Positions 1 to 9,775 of a stretch of DNA of 64,000 bases are shown one piece after another; position 1 is the first letter of the stretch; every line of letters begins with the position of its first letter. The position numbers and the translations under genes are program-made. The notes beneath the pieces are model-generated. The model made no database searches and had not been told where the DNA came from. It saw nothing but the letters and a program-made list of their open reading frames with translations. Source of the DNA: Actinomycetes bacterium (GTDB taxonomy: Bacteria > Actinomycetota > JAICYB01); NCBI GenBank assembly GCA_025934435.1, contig JAICYB010000010.1, positions 1 through 64,000 on the forward strand, given 5' to 3'.

Positions 1-662
1 AACGCGAGGAAGTCGATGTCGAGGGCCTGCACGTCGACGCCGACGTGCGGCACGAGCTGCGCGCCGTCGACGAGGACGAGCGCGCCGACCGCGTGCGCGC
101 GTTCGATGATCCATCCGAGGTCGTTGATCGTCCCGAGCACGTTCGACATCCCCGTGACACAAACGAGCTTCGTCCGCTCGGAGATCGTCGCTTCGAATGC
201 GTCCATGCGGAGCTGACCGTCGTCGGTGATGTCGATGAAGCGGAGGGTCGCACCTGAGTCGGACGAAGCCATCTGCCACGGAACGATGTTGCTGTGGTGC
301 TCCATCACCGTGGAGATGATCTCGTCGCCTTCCTTCAGGCGACGACGCGCCCACGCGTACGCAACGAGGTTCGTCGCTTCCGTCGTGCCGCGAGTGAAGA
401 CCACGCCGCGAGGGTCGTACGCGTTCACGAAATTCGCGATCTTGGTCCTCGCACCCTCGTAGAGCGCCGTCGACTCTTCACCGAGCGAGTGGACGGAACG
501 ATGTACGGCCGCGTTCGTGTGCTCGTAGAAGTCGGTCATCGCGTCGATGACTTGCCGCGGTTTCTGCGAGGTCGCCGCCGAATCGAGATAGACGAGACGC
601 TTGCCGTGGACCTCGCGTTCGAGGATCGGGAAGTCCTTCTTGACCCGTGCAACGTCCAACAT
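1..662 (-). CDS. sufS: Cysteine desulfurase SufS, N-terminal part (runs off left edge)
   Basis: This is a PLP-dependent cysteine desulfurase that supplies sulfane sulfur for iron-sulfur cluster assembly. About 220 N-terminal residues are visible. They start MLDVARVKKDFPILEREV and include the SufS-type segments YLDSAATSQKP, NAAVHRSVHSLG, FTRGTTEATNLVAY, MEHHSNIVPWQ and VDGAQLVPHVGVDVQ. The PLP lysine and the cysteine persulfide loop lie outside the window. The ATG overlaps the sufC stop as ATGA, so translation is probably coupled to sufC. The gene ends the sufD-Rieske-sufC-sufS transcription unit as far as can be seen. The family assignment is secure. The separation from the IscS/NifS group rests on suf context and the early motifs. 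Confidence 0.93.
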   Translation of the reverse strand, partial: MLDVARVKKDFPILEREVHGKRLVYLDSAATSQKPRQVIDAMTDFYEHTNAAVHRSVHSLGEESTALYEGARTKIANFVNAYDPRGVVFTRGTTEATNLVAYAWARRRLKEGDEIISTVMEHHSNIVPWQMASSDSGATLRFIDITDDGQLRMDAFEATISERTKLVCVTGMSNVLGTINDLGWIIERAHAVGALVLVDGAQLVPHVGVDVQALDIDFLA

Positions 663-1453
663 CAGGACTGGGGCGCCTCCTCGACCTCTGCTTCGTCCGA
701 CGTGTAGCCGAATTCCTTCTTCACGGCGTCGTAGCCGACCTCTTCGAGGTGGTCGGCGAGCTCGCGCCCACCGGACTTCACGACCCGGCCCCCGAGGAGG
801 ATGTGCACGACGTCGGGCGAGGTGAAGTTCAGGATCCGCGTGTAGTGCGTGATGATGCAGAACCCGATCTCCGGCGACTTCAGACGGTTGACCGCTTCCG
901 CGACGATGCGGACGCCGTCGATGTCGAGACCCGAGTCGGTCTCGTCGAGGATGGCGAGCTCGGGCTTCAGCAAAGCGAGCTGCAGGATCTCGGCGCGCTT
1001 CTTCTCTCCCCCCGAGAATCCTTCGTTGAGGTTGCGTCGTCCGAACGATTGATCGAGACCGACGAGCTCGAGGTCGGTCCGGAGCTGCTGGATGAACTCG
1101 CGCGGGGAGATGTCCTCCTCGCGAACGGAGTTCACCGCGCTCCGCAGGAACGCCGAGAGCGGAACGCCGGGGATCTCCGTCGGGTACTGGAACGCGAGGA
1201 ACATGCCGAGGCGGGCGCGTTCGTCCGGCGCCATGCCGATGACCTCTTGACCCTTGAACTTGATCGTCCCTTCCGTCACTTCGTAGGAGGGATGGCCCAT
1301 CAGGACGGAGGCGAGCGTCGACTTGCCGGAGCCGTTCGGCCCCATGATCGCGTGCACCTCACCCTTCGGGATGTCGAGGTCGACGCCGCGCAGGATCGGT
1401 TTGCCGTCGACGGACGCATGCAGATCGCGGATGACCAGGATGGGGTCACTCAA
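662..1453 (-). CDS. sufC: Fe-S cluster assembly ATPase SufC
   Basis: SufC is the ABC-type ATPase of the SufBCD scaffold; nucleotide binding drives rearrangement of SufB-SufD during cluster assembly in the cytoplasm. The 263-residue product has the Walker A GPNGSGKST at 38-46, a Q-loop near FQYPTEIPG, the signature SGGEKKR at 147-153 and the Walker B/catalytic glutamate in LAILDETDSGLD at 167-176. This is the SufC form rather than an exporter ATPase. The start is TTG, lying inside the end of the upstream Rieske gene with an 8-base overlap. The stop overlaps the sufS ATG. Length is normal for the family. Confidence 0.96.
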   Translation of the reverse strand: MSDPILVIRDLHASVDGKPILRGVDLDIPKGEVHAIMGPNGSGKSTLASVLMGHPSYEVTEGTIKFKGQEVIGMAPDERARLGMFLAFQYPTEIPGVPLSAFLRSAVNSVREEDISPREFIQQLRTDLELVGLDQSFGRRNLNEGFSGGEKKRAEILQLALLKPELAILDETDSGLDIDGVRIVAEAVNRLKSPEIGFCIITHYTRILNFTSPDVVHILLGGRVVKSGGRELADHLEEVGYDAVKKEFGYTSDEAEVEEAPQS

Positions 1454-1757
1454 CTTCGATCAACACCTCTCCGTTCTCGATCTTCACGTTGTACGTCCTG
1501 AGATCCTCGGTCGCCGGAAGCGACTTCACTTCCCCGGTGCGAACATCGAAGATCGAGCCGTGCAGCGGGCATTCGATCTCATACCCCTCGACGAAGCCTT
1601 CTGAGAGGTGCGCGTGCTCGTGCGTGCAGATGTCCTGCACGCAATAGACGTTGCCGTCCATGGCGACGAGCGCACACGTTTGGCCGTCCGCTTCGACCTG
1701 TAGCGCTTCACCGTTCGGGATGTCGTCGATCTTCGCGACCTTGACGAACTTGCTCAT
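1446..1757 (-). CDS. Rieske-type [2Fe-2S] ferredoxin in the suf operon
   Basis: This is a 103-residue small Rieske ferredoxin of the non-heme oxygenase type. The two cluster-binding boxes are complete: C44-T-H46 (ICTHEHAHL) and C63-P-L-H66 (CPLHGSIFD). Such genes commonly sit between sufD and sufC in Actinobacteria; a role as electron donor or cluster acceptor in Suf assembly is inferred from context. The chosen ATG overlaps the sufD stop as ATGA. A longer upstream reading in the same frame would lie wholly inside sufD and is not credible. The 3' end overlaps the sufC TTG start, so the whole unit is translationally coupled. Confidence 0.9.
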   Translation of the reverse strand: MSKFVKVAKIDDIPNGEALQVEADGQTCALVAMDGNVYCVQDICTHEHAHLSEGFVEGYEIECPLHGSIFDVRTGEVKSLPATEDLRTYNVKIENGEVLIEVE

Positions 1758-3049
1758 GCCTGTTGTCCCTCCATCTTCGCCCGGATGGCGTCGGCGAGAC
1801 GCTCGTGCATCCCGGACCATGTCACCTGTTCGAGAACCTGGTTGAAGAAGCCGAACACGATGAGCCGGCGCGCTTCTTCCGGCGGGATGCCGCGCGAGCC
1901 GAGATAGAAGAGATGTTCGTCGGAGATCTTGCCGACGGTCGCGCCGTGCGTGCACCGGACGTCGTTGTTCTCGATCTCGAGCTGCGGGTTCGGCAGCGCT
2001 CGTGCGTGCGACGAGAGCGCGAGGTTGCGGTTCGCCTGGTACGCGTTCGACTTCCGCGCGTTGGGGCGGATGTGGATCGTCCCGTAGTAGAGGGCTTGGG
2101 ACGTATCGCTCAGCGCTCCTTTATAGAGGAGGTCGGAGGTCGTGTTCGGCGCAACGTGGTCCTGCAGCGTCCAATGCTCGAAACGCTGATCACCGTGCGA
2201 GAAGTACAGGCCGTACATGTAGGACTGGGCCCCCTCACCCGCGAGCGTGCATTCCTTCCAGGTGCGGGAGAAGTCGCCGCCGAGCGTGACGACGAGCGTG
2301 TTGAGAAGCGCGTCACGGTCGAGATGCGCGCGGACGTGCGCCAGGTGCTTGCACCCGGCGCCCCAGTCCTGCCACGTGACCCAGCCCACCCTCGCGTTGG
2401 CGCCGATGAACATCTCGGTGACCGGAGCGGCGAGCGTCGGAGTGTCGATCGCGTCGGAATCGTAGACGTCGTTGAACACGACGTTCGCTCCGTCCTCGAT
2501 GATCACCACGGTCCGCGGAAGGACGAGCGCACCCGACGCGGACAACCAGTGGAGCGCCTGGAACGGCTCCTTCAGCTCGACGCCCTTCGGGACATACACG
2601 AATGTCCCACCGTGGTGAGCGGCGAGCGAGAGCGCGGTGTGCGGGTCGTCCGCGCCGACGAGGGAGCCGAGCCGCGGACGGAGCAGCTCCGCGTGCTCAC
2701 GGACGGCCGTTTCGAGATCGCAGAGGATGACGCCTTTGGATCGTGCTTCGTCCGAAAGCTGGCGCTCGACCGTCGAGCCGTCGACATGGACGAGGCGTCC
2801 GGCGGACGAAACACCGGCCAGATCGAGGGCTTCGAGACGCGGCGTCGCGCCCGGCGCAGCGTCCGGCGGAAGCAGGCGGAAGTTGTCCGGGTGCAGGGCC
2901 TTGACGTCGGTGAACCGCCAGACCTCCTCGCGGCCCTCCGGGTAGGGAAGCTCGCCGTACCGCTTCCACGCCCCACGGCGCAGCTCCGCGAGCCAGTCGG
3001 GCGAACCCGCGACGAAGTCTTCTATGGACAGCTCAGTGATGGCGCTCAA
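1754..3049 (-). CDS. sufD: Fe-S cluster assembly protein SufD
   Basis: SufD pairs with SufB in the SufBC2D scaffold. The 431-residue product carries the SufB/SufD beta-helix core, including NVVFNDVYDS, SYMYGLYFSHGDQRFEHWTLQDH and NNDVRCTHGATVGKISDEHLFYLGSRGI, whose cysteine-histidine stretch matches the C-terminal scaffold motif. The start taken is TTG at 3049, with a GAGAGGG ribosome-binding sequence just upstream; no better ATG or GTG is near. It is the first gene of the sufD-Rieske-sufC-sufS unit. Its leader contains a palindromic operator (3076-3099) shared with sufB, so the two separated parts of the regulon are probably co-regulated. Confidence 0.93.
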   Translation of the reverse strand: MSAITELSIEDFVAGSPDWLAELRRGAWKRYGELPYPEGREEVWRFTDVKALHPDNFRLLPPDAAPGATPRLEALDLAGVSSAGRLVHVDGSTVERQLSDEARSKGVILCDLETAVREHAELLRPRLGSLVGADDPHTALSLAAHHGGTFVYVPKGVELKEPFQALHWLSASGALVLPRTVVIIEDGANVVFNDVYDSDAIDTPTLAAPVTEMFIGANARVGWVTWQDWGAGCKHLAHVRAHLDRDALLNTLVVTLGGDFSRTWKECTLAGEGAQSYMYGLYFSHGDQRFEHWTLQDHVAPNTTSDLLYKGALSDTSQALYYGTIHIRPNARKSNAYQANRNLALSSHARALPNPQLEIENNDVRCTHGATVGKISDEHLFYLGSRGIPPEEARRLIVFGFFNQVLEQVTWSGMHERLADAIRAKMEGQQA

Positions 3050-3075
3050 CAGCCCTCTCAGCGTTGGACGACTAC

Positions 3076-3099
3076 TAAATCCTACCGAGATTGGCTATA
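3076..3099 (-). promoter_or_regulatory. suf operator, sufD copy, overlapping -10 box
   Basis: The plus strand reads TAAATCCTAC, then four bases (CGAG), then ATTGGCTATA. The two arms are an imperfect dyad, with 6 of 10 positions matching. On the minus strand the left arm contains TAGGAT (3084 to 3079), a plausible -10 box directing transcription of sufD with a leader of roughly 20 bases. A near-identical element lies before sufB (8457-8480), where the left arm is the same 10 bases. A 24-bp palindrome over a suf promoter fits an Rrf2-family (SufR/IscR-like) regulator; no such regulator gene is in the window, so its identity is inference. Confidence 0.6.
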
Positions 3100-3105
3100 G
3101 GAGCG

Positions 3106-5351
<2,246 letters not shown>

Positions 5352-5361
5352 CCGGCGACTA

Positions 5362-5399
5362 TATCAGGTTCCTGATACACGTGTGTCAGGAACCTGATA
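5362..5399. promoter_or_regulatory. Tandem MarR operators in a divergent promoter region
   Basis: Two 16-bp sites, TATCAGGTTCCTGATA (5362-5377) and TGTCAGGAACCTGATA (5384-5399), are each a 7+7 dyad around a two-base centre. They are also inverted repeats of one another, 18 of 19 bases matching across the centre near 5380/5381. Centre-to-centre spacing is 22 bp, about two helical turns, which suits side-by-side binding of two MarR dimers on one face. They lie between marR (start 5351) and the divergent membrane protein gene (start 5415), so one regulator could control both directions. Binding is inferred from position and symmetry. Confidence 0.8.
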
Positions 5400-5414
5400 C
5401 GGCATCCTGTCAAC

Positions 5415-5903
5415 GTGAAGCCCTACGTGCGGACGGCTCTGATCGTTCTGGCGGTGCCGATCGTCGCCTTCGCACTGCTCTGGACGGGGCTGTACTTCAC
5501 CCAAGGAAGGCATCCGACGAGCACGTACGAGCCGCCGTTGACCTTCAGCACGTGCGACCCCGGCGGTCTTCACTGCGTCGACGTGTACGGAACACCGGGC
5601 GGCCGGCCCCGAGGACAAACCGAAGTATCCGTTCGCGGACTCGCAGCGAAGCTCGGATGCCGGACGAAGCCGACGGACGAGCCGTTCACGATTGGATCAG
5701 GCGAGTGTTCGATCGGTTCCGGAACCGTCGACATCAACGTGTTCGGTGTGGCCGCCGATCGCCGAACCTGGCTCGAGAACCCGCAGGACCATCGCCGGCG
5801 CGCGGTGGTCGTCGTGGGCGCCTATTGGACCGTGACCGCGGACTCCTGTCGCACGGCGAAAGACGTGCAGGCGACGCTGGGCGGGCGTCTGATCGGCTGT
5901 TAG
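5415..5903 (+). CDS. Small membrane-anchored extracytoplasmic protein, unknown function
   Basis: This 162-residue protein has one N-terminal hydrophobic segment ([22 protein letters not shown]) that would act as a signal anchor, followed by an extracytoplasmic domain with several cysteines ([32 protein letters not shown] and C-terminal IGC) that could form disulfides. I do not recognise the domain. The GTG start lies 15 bases after the tandem MarR operators, so it may respond to the same signal as the divergent marR-MFS operon. Its stop codon overlaps the stop of the convergent sufB gene. Confidence 0.7.
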   Translation: MKPYVRTALIVLAVPIVAFALLWTGLYFTQGRHPTSTYEPPLTFSTCDPGGLHCVDVYGTPGGRPRGQTEVSVRGLAAKLGCRTKPTDEPFTIGSGECSIGSGTVDINVFGVAADRRTWLENPQDHRRRAVVVVGAYWTVTADSCRTAKDVQATLGGRLIGC

Positions 5904-8452
5904 CCGACGGAGCCTTCCATCTCGAGCTCGATCAAGCGGTTGAGCTCGACGGCGTACTCCATCGGCAACTGCTTCGTGATGGGCTCGATGAACCCGCGCA
6001 CGATCATCGCCGCCGCTTCCGCTTCCGAGATCCCGCGGCTGCGGAGATAGAACAGCTGCTCGTCACCGATCTTGGCGACGGTCGCCTCGTGCCCCATCTC
6101 GACGTCGTCTTCCTGGATGTCCATGTAGGGGTAGGTGTCCGAGCGCGACTCCTCGTCGATCAGCAGCGCGTCGCACACGACGTTCGACTTCGCGCCTTTC
6201 GCGCCGGGGTGGATGTACACACCACCGCGGTAGGAGGTTCGTCCGCCGTCCTTGCTGATGGACTTCGAGATGATCCGCGACGACGTCTCCGGCGCGATGT
6301 GCGTCATCTTCGAGCCGGTGTCCTGGTGCTGGCCCTTGCCGGCGAACGCGAGTGACAGCGTTTCGCCGTGCGCCTTGCGGCCCTTGAGCACAACGGCCGG
6401 GTACTTCATCGTGACCTTGGAGCCGATGTTGCCGTCGACCCACTCGACGACGGCGTTCTCTTCGGCGACGGCGCGCTTGGTGACGAGGTTGTAGACGTTG
6501 CTCGACCAGTTCTGGATCGTCGTGTACGTGAGACGCGCGTTCGGGTGGGCGATGAGCTCGACGACCGCGGAGTGAAGCGAGTTCGACGAGTAGGTCGGAG
6601 CTGTGCAGCCTTCGATGTAGTGCACGTAGCTTCCTTCGTCCGCGATGATCAGCGTGCGCTCGAACTGTCCGGCGTTCTCGGCGTTGATGCGGAAGTACGC
6701 CTGCAGCGGGATGTCGACCTTCACACCCGGCGGCACGTAGATGAACGAACCGCCCGACCACACCGCGGAGTTCAGCGCCGCGAGCTTGTTGTCGTTGATC
6801 GGGATGATCGTCGAGATGTACTTCTGGACGATCTCCGGGTGTTCGCGAACGGCCGTGTCCATGTCGGTGAAGAGCACGCCGAGCTTGGTGATCTCTTCCT
6901 TCACCGAGTGGTATACGGATTCGGAGTTGTGGACGATGAAGCCTTCAGCAACGAAGTTGTGATGCCCTTCAACTTCGATGTCGAACGTCTCCTCGACGTC
7001 GACCGAATCGATGCTCTCGATCCGAACGAAACCGAGATGCGGGCTGCAGTGGGCGCGGAGTGTCGTCCCTCCCGGCGAGCTTGCATCGTGGTGCCACTTA
7101 CGAGCACCCAGCCGAGCCAGCCGGCGTGGGTTTCGGACCGGCAGGCGGTCGAACCGGCCGCTCAAGAACAGTCTGTAGCCCCGGAAGGTTCTTCCGTCGG
7201 GACGACGCGTGTCGAAAGACACGACCTTGCTCGATGTGATGCCGCAGAGAGCGGCAAGTTCCTTGACGCCATCCAGGAGCCCTTCGCTCGCACTTGTGAT
7301 CACGACGTCATGGTTCTTTGGATGTTCGCGGACGTAGCCGTCGGCATCAACGAAGCCGGCGATGAAAGCGAGTCGTTCAGCCAGCGGGACTCGCCAGATC
7401 CAGTACGGGAGTCGCTTCTCCGGTGCGCGGACTCCATATCCCTGGAGTTCGATCATCTCGCTCAGACCGCGTGAACCTCGAGCACAAAGTCGCAGCCCAT
7501 CGGACGAAAGCTTGAAGTCGAGACCGAAGAGTTCCTTACCGACACGCGCGAACTCGGCGATGAAGGCTTCGTCTTCCTTATTGACCGCCAACTCAGCCGA
7601 CAGGTAGTCACCTCGATGATGGAGGTATCCGTCACCGAGGAAGACGCCCATCCACCAGCAGAAGTCAACCGATGACTTTTCAGGAAGCGCGCGATGCTCG
7701 GGCAAGCGCGGCTTCACGATCGTCGCCGACTGGCCGTAGTCGGGCAGATCCGTCGCGACGGCGACGAAGTCGCCGACCAGCAGGTCCTCGACCGGCACCC
7801 AACGCGGGACAAAGCGAGCCCGCCGGCGGCCAGGCTTGCGCTCGTCGCGCAACACGAGGAATGGGTGGTTCGCCGAGGCACCGATCGTTCGACCGCGAGC
7901 CTTGATCTCAAAGACGAGCTTCTCACCCGCGGACGCGGACCGAACCACCGTCGATCGCACGATCTGCTTCGTCGACTCGTCCAGCGAGAAAACGCCGTCG
8001 CCTGCTTCGAGGGACTTGATCGGACGCATGCCATCAGTCGTCCACACGCGCGTCGAGCCTCGCAGACACTCGAACTGCGCCGAGACGCCGCCGAGGTACT
8101 TCTGTTCGGCCTCCGGGATCCCGAGGCGGTCGAAGGTGTTCTTGATGTCCGGTGGGACGTCCTCCCAGTTCCGCTCGGAGCGGTCGGACGCCTTCAGGTA
8201 GTAGTAGATGTCGTCGAAGTCGATGCCGGACAGGTCGGCGCCCCACTTCGGCACAGGACGACGCTCCCAGCGGTCGAAGGCCTTCAGCCGGAACTTCCGC
8301 ATCCACTCCGGCTCGGACTTCATCCACGAGATCTCTTCGACGACCTCGCGGGACAACCCCTTCTTCGGCTGGAAGACGTAGTTCTCAGGGGTCCGCCAGC
8401 CCCATCGTTCCTCGTATGAGGTGTGCGGGTCTATGTCGAGTCGTTGGGCCAT
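5900..8452 (-). CDS. sufB: Fe-S cluster scaffold SufB, precursor containing an intein
   Basis: SufB is the cluster-building scaffold subunit. The 850-residue precursor contains a 381-residue intein (residues 129-509); splicing would leave a 469-residue SufB of normal length. Extein motifs include [39 protein letters not shown] and [10 protein letters not shown] with [19 protein letters not shown], which hold the conserved cysteine and histidine/glutamate positions of SufB. The ATG follows a TAGGAT -10 box by 7 bases, so the mRNA is probably leaderless. Unlike the usual arrangement, sufB is separated from sufDCS by the MarR-MFS cassette and a convergent gene. Confidence 0.95.
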   Translation of the reverse strand: MAQRLDIDPHTSYEERWGWRTPENYVFQPKKGLSREVVEEISWMKSEPEWMRKFRLKAFDRWERRPVPKWGADLSGIDFDDIYYYLKASDRSERNWEDVPPDIKNTFDRLGIPEAEQKYLGGVSAQFECLRGSTRVWTTDGMRPIKSLEAGDGVFSLDESTKQIVRSTVVRSASAGEKLVFEIKARGRTIGASANHPFLVLRDERKPGRRRARFVPRWVPVEDLLVGDFVAVATDLPDYGQSATIVKPRLPEHRALPEKSSVDFCWWMGVFLGDGYLHHRGDYLSAELAVNKEDEAFIAEFARVGKELFGLDFKLSSDGLRLCARGSRGLSEMIELQGYGVRAPEKRLPYWIWRVPLAERLAFIAGFVDADGYVREHPKNHDVVITSASEGLLDGVKELAALCGITSSKVVSFDTRRPDGRTFRGYRLFLSGRFDRLPVRNPRRLARLGARKWHHDASSPGGTTLRAHCSPHLGFVRIESIDSVDVEETFDIEVEGHHNFVAEGFIVHNSESVYHSVKEEITKLGVLFTDMDTAVREHPEIVQKYISTIIPINDNKLAALNSAVWSGGSFIYVPPGVKVDIPLQAYFRINAENAGQFERTLIIADEGSYVHYIEGCTAPTYSSNSLHSAVVELIAHPNARLTYTTIQNWSSNVYNLVTKRAVAEENAVVEWVDGNIGSKVTMKYPAVVLKGRKAHGETLSLAFAGKGQHQDTGSKMTHIAPETSSRIISKSISKDGGRTSYRGGVYIHPGAKGAKSNVVCDALLIDEESRSDTYPYMDIQEDDVEMGHEATVAKIGDEQLFYLRSRGISEAEAAAMIVRGFIEPITKQLPMEYAVELNRLIELEMEGSVG
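6926..8068 (-). other. LAGLIDADG-containing intein within SufB
   Basis: The insert runs in frame from Cys129 ([13 protein letters not shown], block A) to Asn509 ([10 protein letters not shown], block G), followed by Ser510 as the +1 nucleophile. Block B is ASANHPFLV. Two dodecapeptide endonuclease motifs are present, [13 protein letters not shown] and [12 protein letters not shown], each with the aspartate, so the homing endonuclease may still be active. The insertion splits the conserved SufB sequence GVSAQFE/SESVYH after residue 128 of the mature protein. The M. tuberculosis SufB intein sits much further in (about residue 252, from memory), so this is a different site. Confidence 0.95.
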
Positions 8453-8456
8453 GTAC

Positions 8457-8480
8457 TAAATCCTACCCGCGTTGGCTTTA
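8457..8480 (-). promoter_or_regulatory. suf operator, sufB copy, in the sufB/sirtuin divergent region
   Basis: The plus strand reads TAAATCCTAC, four bases (CCGC), then GTTGGCTTTA; 8 of 10 arm positions match as an inverted repeat. The left arm holds a minus-strand TAGGAT -10 box (8464 to 8459) placed 7 bases before the sufB ATG, so a bound regulator would cover the promoter of a leaderless sufB transcript. The left arm is identical to the copy at 3076-3099. The divergent sirtuin gene starts 28 bases to the right, so the site could also affect it. Confidence 0.62.
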
Positions 8481-8507
8481 TAGGTCGAAAGGTACGATAG
8501 CCGCCTC

Positions 8508-9287
8508 GTGAGCAGCGCGATCGACCGCATCGCCGAGTGGGCCGCCCAGGCGCAGCGCGGCGTCGCGTTCACCGGAGCGGGGATCTCGACCGAGTCCGGC
8601 ATCCCCGACTTCCGGGGTCCGAACGGCTTCTGGAAACGGAACGACGCGGCGAAGTTCACGTTCCAGAACTACGTCGCCGACCCCGAGCACCGGAAGGAAC
8701 GCTGGCGGCAGGCCGTAGAAGGGCGATCGTTCATGCGGAGCGACGTCCGGCCGAACGCCGGACACACCGCTCTCGCGAACCTCGAACGCGCCGGCGCGAT
8801 CCGAGGCGTCATCACCCAGAACATCGACGGTCTGCATCAGGAGTCCGGGAGCACGAAGGTCCTCGAGCTGCACGGAACCGCGAAGAAGATCGGTTGCCTC
8901 GACTGCGGCGAACGCTGGCCCGCGCCGGTCATCCTCGAACGAGTCGTCGCCGGTGAGGACGACCCCCGCTGCACGTACTGCGGCGGGATCCTCAAGAGCG
9001 CAACGATCTCCTTCGGTCAGCAGCTCCCCGAAGACGTCGTCGAGGAAGCGCACCGTTGGTCACTCGACGCCGACTTCTTCCTCGTCGTCGGTTCGTCCCT
9101 TGTCGTGTCGCCGGCGAACGGCTTCCCGATCGTCGCGAAACGCCGGGGCGCGAAGCTCGCGATCGTCAATCGCGAGCCCACCGATCTCGACGACATCTTC
9201 GACGAGGTGATCCACGACGACGCCGGGCCCACGCTCACGGCGATCGTGGAGCGCCTGGAGGCGCTCAGTCCTCGGCGGCCGCTTTGA
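8508..9287 (+). CDS. Sir2-family NAD-dependent protein deacylase
   Basis: This sirtuin removes acyl groups from lysines using NAD. The 259-residue product shows GAGISTESGIPDFRG (residues 23-37), TQNIDGLH with Gln104/Asn105/Asp107, the catalytic His122 in ELHGT, a zinc ribbon with Cys130, Cys133, Cys155 and Cys158, and GSSLVVSPANG with a C-terminal IVNREPTD. All catalytic residues are present. The GTG start lies 9 bases after a TACGAT -10-like hexamer. The gene is divergent from sufB, sharing a 55-base intergenic region with the suf operator. Its 3' end overlaps the convergent SRPBCC gene by 23 bases. Substrate is not predictable. Confidence 0.93.
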   Translation: MSSAIDRIAEWAAQAQRGVAFTGAGISTESGIPDFRGPNGFWKRNDAAKFTFQNYVADPEHRKERWRQAVEGRSFMRSDVRPNAGHTALANLERAGAIRGVITQNIDGLHQESGSTKVLELHGTAKKIGCLDCGERWPAPVILERVVAGEDDPRCTYCGGILKSATISFGQQLPEDVVEEAHRWSLDADFFLVVGSSLVVSPANGFPIVAKRRGAKLAIVNREPTDLDDIFDEVIHDDAGPTLTAIVERLEALSPRRPL

Positions 9288-9765
9288 GCCGACGAAGCGT
9301 TTCGTCCATCGCGTCGTTCGTTTGCTTGCGCCGCTTGTCGACGGCTCCACCGAGTCCGACGTTACGCGCGATCTTCTCCGGGACGGCGAGGATCGGCGGG
9401 ACGAACGACGCTTCGTAGCGTTCGGTGACCTTCGTACCGATCCCTTCCGGTTCGAACGTGTAGCGCCATCGCGTCATCTCGCGCTCGCCGACGCCGAGTG
9501 AGATCGGAAAGGAAACGCGGACGGTCCGGAACTCGAACGCTTTACCCGGTTCCGAGTCGGTGATCTCGCAGACCGTCCACCACTTCGCGGGCGACATCTT
9601 GTTGTAGCCCTTGAAGCGCACGCCCTTCCTCGGACCGGACGCACCGTCGAGCCACTCGCAGCGATAGGTGATCGGTGACCAGTCCCCCATCCGTGTCACG
9701 TCGGACACGAGTCGCCACACGCGTTCGGGCGGTGCGTCGATGAACAGACTCGTCTCGGCATGCAT
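9265..9765 (-). CDS. SRPBCC (START/Bet v 1-like) family protein
   Basis: The 166-residue product begins MHAETSLFIDAPPERVWRLV, followed by DVTRMGDWSP, the typical opening of polyketide-cyclase/START-fold ligand-binding proteins. The rest (WTVCEITDSEPGKAFEFRT, RWRYTFEPEGIGTKVTERYE) fits one complete domain. A long upstream extension of the frame was rejected because it runs into the neighbouring membrane protein gene. Ligand and function are unknown. It is convergent with the sirtuin and lies just downstream of the GT-C-like gene on the same strand, with 10 bases between them. Confidence 0.8.
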   Translation of the reverse strand: MHAETSLFIDAPPERVWRLVSDVTRMGDWSPITYRCEWLDGASGPRKGVRFKGYNKMSPAKWWTVCEITDSEPGKAFEFRTVRVSFPISLGVGEREMTRWRYTFEPEGIGTKVTERYEASFVPPILAVPEKIARNVGLGGAVDKRRKQTNDAMDETLRRLKAAAED

Positions 9766-9775
9766 CGAGACGAGT

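Noticed and set aside
1763-3100. Long open frame antisense to sufD (445 codons)
   Set aside because: Shadow frame caused by high GC; low-complexity Arg/Val-rich product and complete overlap with a certain gene.
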